DNA of 6,111 nt from an uncultured Verrucomicrobiota bacterium (GCA_946482165.1 CAMLQS010000307.1:1-6111); one strand, 5' to 3'. Positions 1 through 6,111 are shown, counted from the first letter of the stretch. A program made the numbers and translations. Notes: generated by a model not told the origin, from the letters alone.

Positions 1-1083
1 CGCCTCGCCCTCGGCGCCCTCAGCGGCCTCAGCGCCGCCCTCTTCGCCCTCGCCCCCGACGGCCCCCTTCGCGTGGGCCTTGTGCTGCTCTCCATCCTCG
101 CCGCGATCATCGCCAGCCAAGCGCTCATCACCGGCACCTTCTCGCTCACCCGCCAGGCCGTGCAGCTCGGCTACTTTCCGCGCCTGAAGATCCTCCACAC
201 GAACGCCCATCAGGAGGGCCAGATCTACCTCCCTCTGGTGAACTTCTTCCTCGCCGCCGGTTCCATCGCCGTCGTCGTCGGCTTCGGCTCCTCCACCGCC
301 CTCGCCGCCGCCTACGGCATCGCCGTCACCGGCACCATGGCCGTCACCAGCTTCGCGCTCTTCAACGTCATGCGCCGCCGCTGGAAATGGGGCTTCGTGC
401 CGGTCGCGACCCTCACGATCCTCTTCCTCGCCGTCGACCTCGCCTTCTTCGGCGCCAACCTCCACAAATTCGGCGACGGCGGCTGGCTGCCCGTCGTTAT
501 CGCCGTCGGCCTGATCGCCCTCATGCACACGTGGAAAAGCGGTCGAAACGAGATCCAGGAAAAAGTCTATGGTTCGGCCGTCGCCGAGCTCGAGCTCGCC
601 AGCATCGCGCGCAGCAAAAACATCGTCCGCGTCCCCGGCTCCGCCGTCTTCATGGTCGCCACGCCCAAGGGCACCCCGCTTGCGCTTCTCCACCACCTCA
701 AGGCGAACAAATGCCTTCAGACTCACGTCGTCCTCCTCACCATCCTCACCGAAAGCGTGCCGCAGATCGACGACGAGGAGCGCATGACCCTCGAGTCCCT
801 CGGCGAAGGCGTCTGGCGCGCCGTCGTCCGCTACGGCTACATGGAGTCCCCCGACGTCGCCAAAATGGTCGAGCGCATCAAAGGCCAAGGCGTGCCGCTT
901 AACCTCGGCGCCACCACCTTCTACTTCAACCGCGAGATGATCATCACCGGCGGCTCCGCGCGCATGTTCGAGTGGCAAAAGTCCCTCTACGCCTTCCTCA
1001 GCCGCAACGCCTCCCCGATCAAGGACTACTACCGCATCCTGCCCACGCAGATCATCGAGATCGGCCTGCCGGTTCAGCTCTAG
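1..1083 (+). CDS. kup: Kup-type potassium uptake permease, C-terminal part (5' end outside window)
   Basis: Kup/HAK/KUP-family transporters bring K+ into the cell across the cytoplasmic membrane, probably as K+/H+ symport. The frame is open from base 1, so the gene starts upstream. The visible 360 residues are a little over half of a typical roughly 620-residue Kup. Numbering from base 1, the family signature ASQALITGTFSLTRQ followed by QLGYFPRLKI lies at about residues 38-64. LAAAYGIAVTGTM is at about 101-113, and GDGGWLPVV in the last membrane segment at about 158-166. About five membrane helices remain (roughly 26-48, 76-96, 99-122, 132-152 and 161-178). A cytoplasmic C-terminal domain follows with RVPGSAVFM, ALLHHLKANK, VRYGYMESPDV and a DYYRILPTQIIEIG tail, all typical of Kup. 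The C-terminus is complete, ending in TAG. There is no frameshift or missing block in the visible part. Family assignment is firm. Ion specificity is inferred from the family only. Confidence 0.95.
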   Translation, partial: RLALGALSGLSAALFALAPDGPLRVGLVLLSILAAIIASQALITGTFSLTRQAVQLGYFPRLKILHTNAHQEGQIYLPLVNFFLAAGSIAVVVGFGSSTALAAAYGIAVTGTMAVTSFALFNVMRRRWKWGFVPVATLTILFLAVDLAFFGANLHKFGDGGWLPVVIAVGLIALMHTWKSGRNEIQEKVYGSAVAELELASIARSKNIVRVPGSAVFMVATPKGTPLALLHHLKANKCLQTHVVLLTILTESVPQIDDEERMTLESLGEGVWRAVVRYGYMESPDVAKMVERIKGQGVPLNLGATTFYFNREMIITGGSARMFEWQKSLYAFLSRNASPIKDYYRILPTQIIEIGLPVQL

Positions 1084-1103
1084 CTTGGGATAGGAGTCGG
1101 ATA

Positions 1104-1148
1104 GGCGGCGGAAGGACGTCGTCCCCGGCGTCCGATCCTTCGCCCGCC
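1104..1148 (+). terminator. Imperfect GC-rich hairpin downstream of kup (weak terminator candidate)
   Basis: About 20 bases after the kup stop, GGCGG (1104-1108) pairs with CCGCC (1144-1148) and GAAGGA (1111-1116) pairs with TCCTTC (1136-1141), separated by a 2x2 mismatch. An alternative inner pairing is GGACG (1114-1118) with CGTCC (1129-1133). No run of T follows, so this is not a classical intrinsic terminator. It may only be a 3'-end stabilising structure or chance pairing in GC-rich DNA. The rest of the 1084-1221 gap shows no promoter or other feature I can support. Confidence 0.25.
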
Positions 1149-1221
1149 CATGAACGGCCTCGTTCGTTTCGTTGAATAACTCGCACGCTTCCGCGGCAAG
1201 TTTCGTGCTCTGAGCTCTGCG

Positions 1222-2397
1222 GTGTTTTCCGCCACGTCATTCTCTCGCGATCGCGCCCTCGCGGTTCTTCTTGGGCTCCACGGCCTCGCCTTGATGGTTG
1301 TCTTCCCGCTTGGCCCGCAGGAATCCCGTCTCTGGCACCCCGGCGTCTCCGGCGTGGCCGCCCTCGCCGCGGCCTTTCCCCTCGCGGCCGTCCTCGGCGG
1401 CCTACTCGCACGCAGGGCTCCGCGCCTTCCGGGCTGCTCTCGAACCCTCGCCGCGATCGGGTTCCTCTCCACGCTGCCCTGCGCGCTCTCTTTCGACTAT
1501 CCCTCGCTCGTCGCCGCCCGGCTCCTCGCCGGGATGGCCACCGGACTCTCCTACGCCGCGATCCACCGCGCCCTTCCCCCCTCCGCCAGTCCGCTCGTGG
1601 CCCGCGTCTCGCCACGGCTCGTCGCCTTCGGCATGCCCATCTGCCTCCTGCTTTCCACCGCGCTCGATTGGCGCTTCGGCTTTCTGCCTATCCTGCTCGG
1701 CCTTCTCGCGGTGTTCGCGCTCTCTCCTCGATCCTCCGCGGGCGTCCCGCCGAAACCGCTCCCCTTGGGCGAGCCGTCCCCATGGAGCCTCCTCGCCACC
1801 ACGGCACTCGCTTCCGTCACCGCCGCCTACCTCACGATTCTCTCCGGATTCCTTGTCTTCAACGCCGGCCACACCGAATTCCATATACCCGTCGTCCTGC
1901 TCGCCACCGCCCTGCTCGGCCTCGCCGCGCCGCCGCTCGTCGGACGCATCCGCGCCCGCGCCGGCCCCTTTGCTTTTTACCTGGTCACGCTCGCCGCCTC
2001 CATGCTCGCCCTATGCGGCCTTCTCGCGTTGCGCGCCACTCTCCCCGCCCCGATCGCCGTGGGCGCCATCGCCCTGTTTCTCGTCGTCAACTCGACCCGC
2101 CACCTCGCTCTCGCCGGCCTCGTTCGGTCCGGCGTCGCGCCGGATCGCTCCGCATCCCACCAACTGCACACGCAGCTCGCGCAGCACCTTGGCTTCGGAC
2201 TAGGAGCCCTGGCCGCGGGACAACTCATCGCGATCACCCCCCGCCACACATTCTCCGGCATGCCCGCCCTGCTCGGCGCCTCGCTTTGTGCGACGGGCCT
2301 CGCGCTCTTCGCGGGCCTCGCCGCCCAGGCCGCTCAAGCCAAAGCCATGCCGAGTCCCGCCGAGATGCCATCCAGTCGGATGCGCGCACCCTCGTAA
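1222..2397 (+). CDS. Major facilitator superfamily (MFS) transporter, substrate unknown
   Basis: A 391-residue hydrophobic protein with about twelve predicted membrane helices in two sets of six (roughly 12-30, 42-64, 75-92, 95-113, 131-148, 151-168, then 188-213, 222-242, 249-270, 274-292, 321-340 and 346-368). They are separated by a proline-rich central loop near 170-187. MFS-like features include a degenerate motif A after helix 2 (GGLLARRAPR, 59-68), helix 4 with VAARLLAGMATG (97-108), and DWRFGF at 149-154 entering helix 6. Length and layout fit drug- or metabolite-efflux MFS proteins, but nothing identifies the substrate. The chosen start is GTG at 1222. It lies before helix 1, and the frame is closed by a TAA at 1177-1179, but no convincing Shine-Dalgarno sequence precedes it. 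The next ATG (1294) would cut into helix 1. The last 20 or so residues overlap the end of the opposite-strand gene and look like a non-conserved hydrophilic tail. MFS membership is likely; function is unassigned. Confidence 0.82.
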   Translation: MFSATSFSRDRALAVLLGLHGLALMVVFPLGPQESRLWHPGVSGVAALAAAFPLAAVLGGLLARRAPRLPGCSRTLAAIGFLSTLPCALSFDYPSLVAARLLAGMATGLSYAAIHRALPPSASPLVARVSPRLVAFGMPICLLLSTALDWRFGFLPILLGLLAVFALSPRSSAGVPPKPLPLGEPSPWSLLATTALASVTAAYLTILSGFLVFNAGHTEFHIPVVLLATALLGLAAPPLVGRIRARAGPFAFYLVTLAASMLALCGLLALRATLPAPIAVGAIALFLVVNSTRHLALAGLVRSGVAPDRSASHQLHTQLAQHLGFGLGALAAGQLIAITPRHTFSGMPALLGASLCATGLALFAGLAAQAAQAKAMPSPAEMPSSRMRAPS

Positions 2398-3425
2398 CGC
2401 ATCCCGCCGACGAAGGGGTCCGCCGCCAGAAACAGAGGCGTATCGAGATCGACGTATTCGAATCTCCCCAAGCCCGCCGCGAAACACGCCGAAAAGGTCA
2501 TCGCCAGCCGCGATTCCACGTTCCCGCCGATCATCAGCCCGAGCCCTCTCGCCTTCGCGGCGAGCGCCAAATCGAGCGCGTCCGCCACGCCCGATTTCAT
2601 CAGCTTGATGTTCACCACGTGAGCCGCGCGCTCGTCCGCCAGACGCTCTGCGTCCGCCGCCGTGCATGCCGCCTCGTCCGCCGCCAAGCGCCAGCCGGAA
2701 AACTCCGCCAGCTCGCGCGCGCCGGCGTAATCGTCTTTGGCCAGCCACTGCTCCAGCAGCGCGGGCGCGATTCCCGCCGCCTTCAGCCCGTTCACCAGCG
2801 CCCTCGCCGCCTCGCGCGACACGCCCGCGTTGCCATCCAAAACCAGGGGCGAATCCCGCGCCACCGCGTGGATCGCCCTCAGCCGCGCCAAATCATGTTC
2901 CGGCCCCGCCTTGCCGCCCACCTTCACCTTGATCGTGCGAATGCCGCGCGCGCGGATATCCCGCGCCGCCGCGGCCGACTCCGCCGGAGAACCCGTCGTC
3001 ACCGTCATGTCGGTCTCCAACTCCTTGCCCGCGCCGCCGAAAAACTTCCACAAGGGCGTCTTCGCTCGCCGCGTCAGCGCATCGAGAAGAGCCATTTCAA
3101 ATCCGCACTGCGCGGAACCCGATAGGCCGCCGCCGGCCGCTCGAAACACCGACGCGACCTCGCGCCAATTTTCAAGACTCGCCTCGCGTCCCTCCACCAA
3201 ACCGCGCCCCGCCGCCAACACCGCCAAAGCCTGCTCCTGCGTCTCGCCGTTGTAGGCCGGAAACGGCGCGGCTTCGCCGATCCCGCGAGTGCCGTCGGAC
3301 AATTCCACCGTCACCAAAACATTCCGAGCCACGTCCTGCGCGCCGCCCGAAATTCCAAACGGCACATGTAGCCCGATATTCAACGGCGTCGCTTCGACCC
3401 GACGCACAAGCACGCCTTGGCTCAT
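2334..3425 (-). CDS. Enolase-superfamily enzyme, dipeptide (L-Ala-D/L-Glu) epimerase type, in menC position
   Basis: A 363-residue member of the muconate lactonizing/mandelate racemase branch of the enolase superfamily: an N-terminal capping domain (about 1-125), then a (beta/alpha) barrel. Catalytic features are visible in order: K166-V-K168 (TIKVKVG), metal ligands D197 (LDGN), E225 (LLEQ) and D250 (AADE), K274 in VNIKLMKSG, E304 in GNVES, and D326-L-D328 in YVDLDTPLFLAADP. The two barrel lysines are the usual acid/base pair. The C-terminal DxD binds the dipeptide amino group in known dipeptide epimerases and, with NIKLMKSG, points to that subgroup, which epimerises L-Ala-D-Glu from recycled peptidoglycan. 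The gene follows menD in the same direction, the place expected of menC (o-succinylbenzoate synthase, same superfamily), so an OSB synthase role cannot be excluded. The ATG at 3425 has GGAG seven bases upstream, and an in-frame TAA (3441-3443) rules out a longer form. The 3' end overlaps the MFS gene by 64 bases. Confidence 0.88.
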   Translation of the reverse strand: MSQGVLVRRVEATPLNIGLHVPFGISGGAQDVARNVLVTVELSDGTRGIGEAAPFPAYNGETQEQALAVLAAGRGLVEGREASLENWREVASVFRAAGGGLSGSAQCGFEMALLDALTRRAKTPLWKFFGGAGKELETDMTVTTGSPAESAAAARDIRARGIRTIKVKVGGKAGPEHDLARLRAIHAVARDSPLVLDGNAGVSREAARALVNGLKAAGIAPALLEQWLAKDDYAGARELAEFSGWRLAADEAACTAADAERLADERAAHVVNIKLMKSGVADALDLALAAKARGLGLMIGGNVESRLAMTFSACFAAGLGRFEYVDLDTPLFLAADPFVGGMRYEGARIRLDGISAGLGMALA

Positions 3426-3432
3426 TGGCTTT

Positions 3433-3436
3433 CTCC
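3433..3436 (-). promoter_or_regulatory. Shine-Dalgarno GGAG for the enolase-superfamily gene
   Basis: On the minus strand GGAG lies seven bases before the ATG at 3425. It sits just outside the repeat at 3439-3474, so the hairpin ends two bases before the ribosome binding site. It supports the chosen start and contrasts with menD, which has no such motif. Confidence 0.65.
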
Positions 3437-3438
3437 GG

Positions 3439-3474
3439 TTTTAACCGCGCTCTCCGCGCTCTCCGCGGTTAAAA
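3439..3474. repeat. Palindromic intergenic repeat A (TTTTAACCGCG ends, 9-base tandem core)
   Basis: An 11-base perfect inverted repeat, TTTTAACCGCG (3439-3449) and CGCGGTTAAAA (3464-3474), encloses 14 bases. Inside and overlapping the left arm are two exact tandem copies of CGCGCTCTC (3446-3454 and 3455-3463), followed by CGCGG. The element fills most of the gap between menD and the downstream enolase-type gene. Its right end touches the menD stop codon (TGA, complement of 3475-3477). There is no T tract after a closed stem in either direction, so I do not call it an intrinsic terminator. From memory, similar GAGAGCGCG-type intergenic repeats are common in Verrucomicrobia and Planctomycetes. 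The structure itself is read directly; the family assignment is inference. Confidence 0.8.
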
Positions 3475-5193
3475 TCATAACACGGCGCCCGCCGCCTTCG
3501 CCGCCTCCGCAAACAAGCGCCGGCGCGTCTCCACGTCTTTCTTTCGATCCGTCTTCACCTCGATCACCCGCAGCCCCGGCTCGCCAAGCTCCACGCGCAG
3601 CAAAGTCCGCAACCCCGAGGCGGATCCGACTCCCCGGTGCGGCACGCCGTAAGCCGCGCAGAGTTTCGCCAAATCCACGGCCTGCGGCGTCGCCCAATAC
3701 TCCTCGAAGGGCGGATCGAACTTCGCCACCGGCAGGTGCCCGAAAATCCCGCCTCCGTCGTTGTTGATCACGACCACCGTCAGCGAGCCTTTCAACTTCG
3801 CCGCCAGAAGCAGCCCGTTGGTGTCGTGCAAAAACGCCAGATCGCCCGTGAGGAGGGCCGTCGGCTCCCCTCCGTGCGCCACGCCGAGCGCGGTCGACAA
3901 TGTCCCGTCGATCCCGTTCGCGCCGCGGTTCGCAATCACGCGCGGACCGTCCGTGCGCGCCGGCGCCAGATACTCGAGATCCCGCACCGGCATGCTGCTC
4001 GACACAAAAAGCGTTTGTCCGCGCTTGAGCACGGCCGCCACCGCGCGCGTGCAAGCGCCCTCGAAGCCGGGCTCCGTCTCCGCGCCGGCCAGCACCTTCT
4101 GCGCGGCCGACTCCGCCTTGGCCCAACTTTTTTCCCACTCCGGGGGCGCGCCCTCGAATACCAGCGGCGGCCGGTTCAGCGTTTCCGCCCGCGCACGCAC
4201 ATGCCTTGTCCGCGCATGCACGCCATCGCGATTCTCCGGATGCGGCGTAAACTGCATGATCGGCGCGTCGATTTTCGAGAGCCAGGCGCGCAGCACCTTG
4301 CTCGTCGGCAGGTCGCCAAAGATCACCACCGCCTCCGGGCGCAGCTTCTCCGCCGCGCGCTCATCGCGGAGGATCGCGTCATACGCCGCGACCACCGTCG
4401 CGCGCGTCGACACCTGCAGGCGCGCTCCCGAGATCGCATCCGCCAGCACCGGCCAGTTGTAGGCCGCCCCGTGCGCCAGCGCGCACTCGCCGCGGTCGAA
4501 CCCCACTCCCGCCACGATGACGCCGCGCTTCGTGATATACTCCATCGGCAGAGCCAGCCTGCGCTCCGTCTCCACCCCGGCCGCGGCCGGAATCGAAAAA
4601 AACTCCTCCCACATCACCGCGCGGGCCAACGGCTCCGCCGAACCGTTCTCGATCGGCGGCAGCGGATCGCGGAACGGCGCGTTCAGATGCACCGGCCCGC
4701 CCTCTTGCGCCCGCGCCACCGCATGACGCAGCATCTGACGCAGATACTGGAGCAGCTCCGCGCGCGGCTCCGACACCGCGAGCTCATGATAAAAAGTCGC
4801 GAAGCCCCCGAAGAGCTTCTGCTGGTCGATCGTCTGCCCCGACGAGCAATCCCGCAGCTCCGGCGGTCGGTCCGCCGTGATCACGATCAGCGGCGTGCCG
4901 CTCTCCTTCGCCTCGATCACCGCCGGCAGGTAGTTCGCCCCCGCCGTGCCGCTCGTGCAAAGCAGCAGCACCGGCGCGCCCGTGCGCTTCGCGATCCCCA
5001 GCCCAAAAAACGCCGCCGACCGCTCATCAAGGACAGGCGTGGTCTCGATGCCCGGATGCGCGACCAGCGCCATCGTGAGCGAGGTGTTGCGCGAACCCGG
5101 CGAAATCACCGCGTGCCGCACGCCGGCCCGCCACAGCGTCTCCGCCGCCACCGAGCACCACAACGCATTCGTGTTCCGAAAATCGAGGTTCAT
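3475..5193 (-). CDS. menD: MenD, SEPHCHC synthase (ThDP-dependent, menaquinone biosynthesis)
   Basis: MenD condenses isochorismate with 2-oxoglutarate, releasing CO2, to give 2-succinyl-5-enolpyruvyl-6-hydroxy-3-cyclohexene-1-carboxylate, using thiamine diphosphate and Mg2+ in the cytoplasm. The 572-residue protein is full length for the family. Visible motifs: SPGSRNTSLT (31-40) with the substrate-binding Arg35; DERSAAFFGLG (56-66) with Glu57, the residue that activates the cofactor; CTSGTAGANYLPAVIEA (79-95); TADRPPELRDCSSGQTIDQ (106-124); HLNAPFRDPL (169-178); SSSMPVRD (398-405); NRGANGIDG (422-430); and the ThDP/Mg site GDL (450-452) through NNDGGGIF (477-484). It lies downstream of the isochorismate synthase gene, which makes its substrate, in the same direction across a 97-base gap. 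The ATG at 5193 is forced by an in-frame TAA at 5203-5205. The 12 bases between them are pyrimidine-rich, without a Shine-Dalgarno motif. Identification is very secure. Confidence 0.98.
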   Translation of the reverse strand: MNLDFRNTNALWCSVAAETLWRAGVRHAVISPGSRNTSLTMALVAHPGIETTPVLDERSAAFFGLGIAKRTGAPVLLLCTSGTAGANYLPAVIEAKESGTPLIVITADRPPELRDCSSGQTIDQQKLFGGFATFYHELAVSEPRAELLQYLRQMLRHAVARAQEGGPVHLNAPFRDPLPPIENGSAEPLARAVMWEEFFSIPAAAGVETERRLALPMEYITKRGVIVAGVGFDRGECALAHGAAYNWPVLADAISGARLQVSTRATVVAAYDAILRDERAAEKLRPEAVVIFGDLPTSKVLRAWLSKIDAPIMQFTPHPENRDGVHARTRHVRARAETLNRPPLVFEGAPPEWEKSWAKAESAAQKVLAGAETEPGFEGACTRAVAAVLKRGQTLFVSSSMPVRDLEYLAPARTDGPRVIANRGANGIDGTLSTALGVAHGGEPTALLTGDLAFLHDTNGLLLAAKLKGSLTVVVINNDGGGIFGHLPVAKFDPPFEEYWATPQAVDLAKLCAAYGVPHRGVGSASGLRTLLRVELGEPGLRVIEVKTDRKKDVETRRRLFAEAAKAAGAVL

Positions 5194-5202
5194 GAAGAGG
5201 GA

Positions 5203-5288
5203 TTAACCGCGGATCACGCAGATGAACGCGGATAGAAGAAATATCCAAGTCATCCTTATCCGCTCCCATCCGCGAAATCCGCGGTTAA
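5203..5288. repeat. Long imperfect inverted repeat B (TTAACCGCGGAT ends, GCGGAT words)
   Basis: The arms are 5203-5234 and 5257-5288. The outermost 12 bases (TTAACCGCGGAT and its complement) match perfectly, and 26 of 32 positions match over the full arms. The loop (5235-5256) is AT-richer than its surroundings. Each arm is itself built from GCGGAT/GCAGAT words about 9-10 bases apart. The element occupies nearly the whole gap between the isochorismate synthase gene and menD. It could form a long hairpin in the transcript just before the menD start. From memory, GCGGAT-type intergenic repeats of this look occur in many copies in Verrucomicrobia and Planctomycetes. That cannot be checked within one window. 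Confidence 0.85.
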
Positions 5289-5290
5289 AA

Positions 5291-6111
5291 TCATCCTCTT
5301 AGCGCCGCCAAAAGCGCCTGAAACTTCAGCTCGGTCTCGGCGAACTCACGCTCCGGCTCCGAGCCCGCCACGATGCCCGCGCCCGCGTAGACCCGCGCCT
5401 TCGCGCCCTCGACCAAGGCCGACCGCAGCCCGACGAAAAACTCGCCGCCGCCGCGCGCGTTGATCCAGCCCAGCGCGCCCGCGTAGAGTCCGCGCGGAAA
5501 GCCTTCCAGCCCCCGGATCGCCGCCACCGCGGTCTCGCGAGGCGTCCCGCCCACCGCCGGGGTCGGATGCAGCACCGACACCAGATCGAGCAGACGCACG
5601 CCCTCCGGCAGCTTGCCGCGCATGGGCGTGTGCAGGTGCTGCACGTTGGCCAGCTTTCGCAAGGCCGGCGCCGGCGTGTGATCGAGCCTTACCCCGAGAG
5701 GATCCAGCCGCCGCGTGATCGACGCGATCACATGCCGATGCTCGCGCAGGTCTTTTTCGCTGCGCAGCAAACCCGCCGCGAGCGCCGCGTCCTCGCTCGC
5801 GCCCGCGCCGCGCCGCGCCGACCCGGCCAGCGCCTCGGTTTCCATCACGCCCTGGCTCACGCGCACCAACCGCTCCGGCGAGGCGCCGATGAAGCTCGGC
5901 CCGGCGCCGGTCGCCGCCGAAAACGCATAGCAATCCGGAAACCGCTCGCGCAGCCCGTTCAACACCTCAAGCGGATGCAGCTCGCGGTTGGCCGTGAGAT
6001 CGATGGCCCGCGCGAGCACGATTTTTTGAAACTCCCCCGCCGCGATCCGCTCGAGCCCGCGCGCCACGGCCGCGCGATAATCGCCCGCCTCGCTCTGCGA
6101 GAATTTCAACG
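5291..6111 (-). CDS. menF: Isochorismate synthase, C-terminal chorismate-binding domain (N-terminus outside window)
   Basis: The enzyme converts chorismate to isochorismate, the entry step to menaquinone. The frame runs through the right edge with no start codon in a sensible place: the leftmost possible TTG at 6109 is an internal leucine. About 273 residues of the chorismate-binding domain are present, with a complete C-terminus ending in TGA. Counting that leucine as residue 1, the motifs are FQKIVLAR (27-34) with Lys29 matching the catalytic base of MenF/EntC, GASPERLV (75-82), ETEALAGSARRG (90-101), SEKDLREHRHVI (117-128), NVQHLHTPMRG (155-165), LHPTPAVGGTP (180-190), GLYAGALGWI (207-216), and the end signature AGAGIVAGSEPEREFAETELKFQALL (242-267). 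HPTPAVGG is typical of isochorismate synthases; anthranilate and aminodeoxychorismate synthases have HPTxxVTG. An entC/dhbC siderophore role is possible from the domain alone, but the position before menD argues for menaquinone. Confidence 0.94.
   Translation of the reverse strand, partial: LKFSQSEAGDYRAAVARGLERIAAGEFQKIVLARAIDLTANRELHPLEVLNGLRERFPDCYAFSAATGAGPSFIGASPERLVRVSQGVMETEALAGSARRGAGASEDAALAAGLLRSEKDLREHRHVIASITRRLDPLGVRLDHTPAPALRKLANVQHLHTPMRGKLPEGVRLLDLVSVLHPTPAVGGTPRETAVAAIRGLEGFPRGLYAGALGWINARGGGEFFVGLRSALVEGAKARVYAGAGIVAGSEPEREFAETELKFQALLAALRG

Noticed and set aside
1052..1615. Minus-strand open frames over the kup end and MFS start
   Set aside because: Low-complexity Arg/Gly-rich translation antisense to the membrane helices of the MFS protein; not a plausible gene.
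1668..3125. Plus-strand open frame of 485 codons crossing the MFS and enolase-type genes
   Set aside because: Arg/Pro-rich composition, spans two well-supported genes on different strands, and has no recognisable motif. It is a GC-driven shadow.
3439..3474. Tandem 9-base units as a possible CRISPR array or microsatellite
   Set aside because: Only two short exact units, no spacers, and bounded by an inverted repeat; it fits a palindromic intergenic repeat better.
3475..5193. menD product as another ThDP enzyme (acetolactate synthase or similar)
   Set aside because: SPGSRNTSLT, TADRPPELRDCSSGQTIDQ and NRGANGIDG are MenD-specific, and the upstream gene makes its substrate.
3637..5235. Plus-strand open frame of 532 codons antisense to menD
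   Set aside because: The translation is extremely Arg/His/Pro-rich with no domain signature. It is the expected antisense shadow of a C-rich third-position gene, and menD on the other strand is unmistakable.
5220..5262. Promoter for menD inside the AT-richer loop of repeat B
   Set aside because: A TTGGAT and some TAT-like words exist on the minus strand, but no pair has a proper 16-18 base spacing.
5203..5290. Repeat B as an intrinsic terminator after the isochorismate synthase gene
   Set aside because: The arms are long and imperfect, and the stem is followed by AATCCCTCTTC instead of a U tract. Termination here would also cut menD off from its pathway partner. Attenuation cannot be excluded.
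5346..5933. Minus-strand open frame of 195 codons within the isochorismate synthase gene
   Set aside because: Alternate frame of a well-conserved enzyme with Arg/Gly/Ala-rich composition and no domain.

Overview
This is a GC-rich bacterial window with very C-rich third codon positions and tightly packed genes. It carries five protein-coding genes: two on the plus strand (left) and three on the minus strand (right). The outermost gene on each side is cut by the window edge. No RNA gene, insertion sequence, phage gene or CRISPR array is visible, and no stretch over 300 bases lacks a gene. The high GC, the classical menaquinone genes and the intergenic repeats built from TTAACCGCGG and GCGGAT words suggest a verrucomicrobium, perhaps Opitutaceae-like. 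That assignment is inferred from memory of such genomes and is not proven by the window.

Left part (plus strand). Bases 1-1083 are the C-terminal 360 codons of a Kup-type potassium uptake permease. A 138-base gap with an imperfect hairpin follows. Bases 1222-2397 then encode a 12-helix major facilitator superfamily transporter of unknown substrate.

Right part (minus strand, read right to left). An isochorismate synthase (menF/entC type, N-terminus outside the window) is followed by menD (SEPHCHC synthase) and then an enolase-superfamily enzyme. The first two catalyse consecutive early steps of classical menaquinone synthesis: chorismate to isochorismate, then to SEPHCHC. The third gene sits where menC (o-succinylbenzoate synthase) would be expected. 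Its motifs, including a C-terminal Asp-Leu-Asp, fit the L-Ala-D/L-Glu dipeptide epimerase subgroup better. MenH, MenE, MenB and MenA are not in the window. The enolase-type gene converges on the MFS gene and overlaps it by 64 bases.

The two gaps inside the minus-strand cluster are each almost filled by a palindromic repeat. Both repeats have TTAACCGCGG-type ends but different interiors. They share an identical 17-base end that includes the TGA stop codon of the gene upstream in the transcript. They also supply an in-frame TAA just before the start of the next gene. These elements are the least ordinary content here. The coding genes are otherwise intact housekeeping or transport genes, and I see no evidence of a new multi-gene system.
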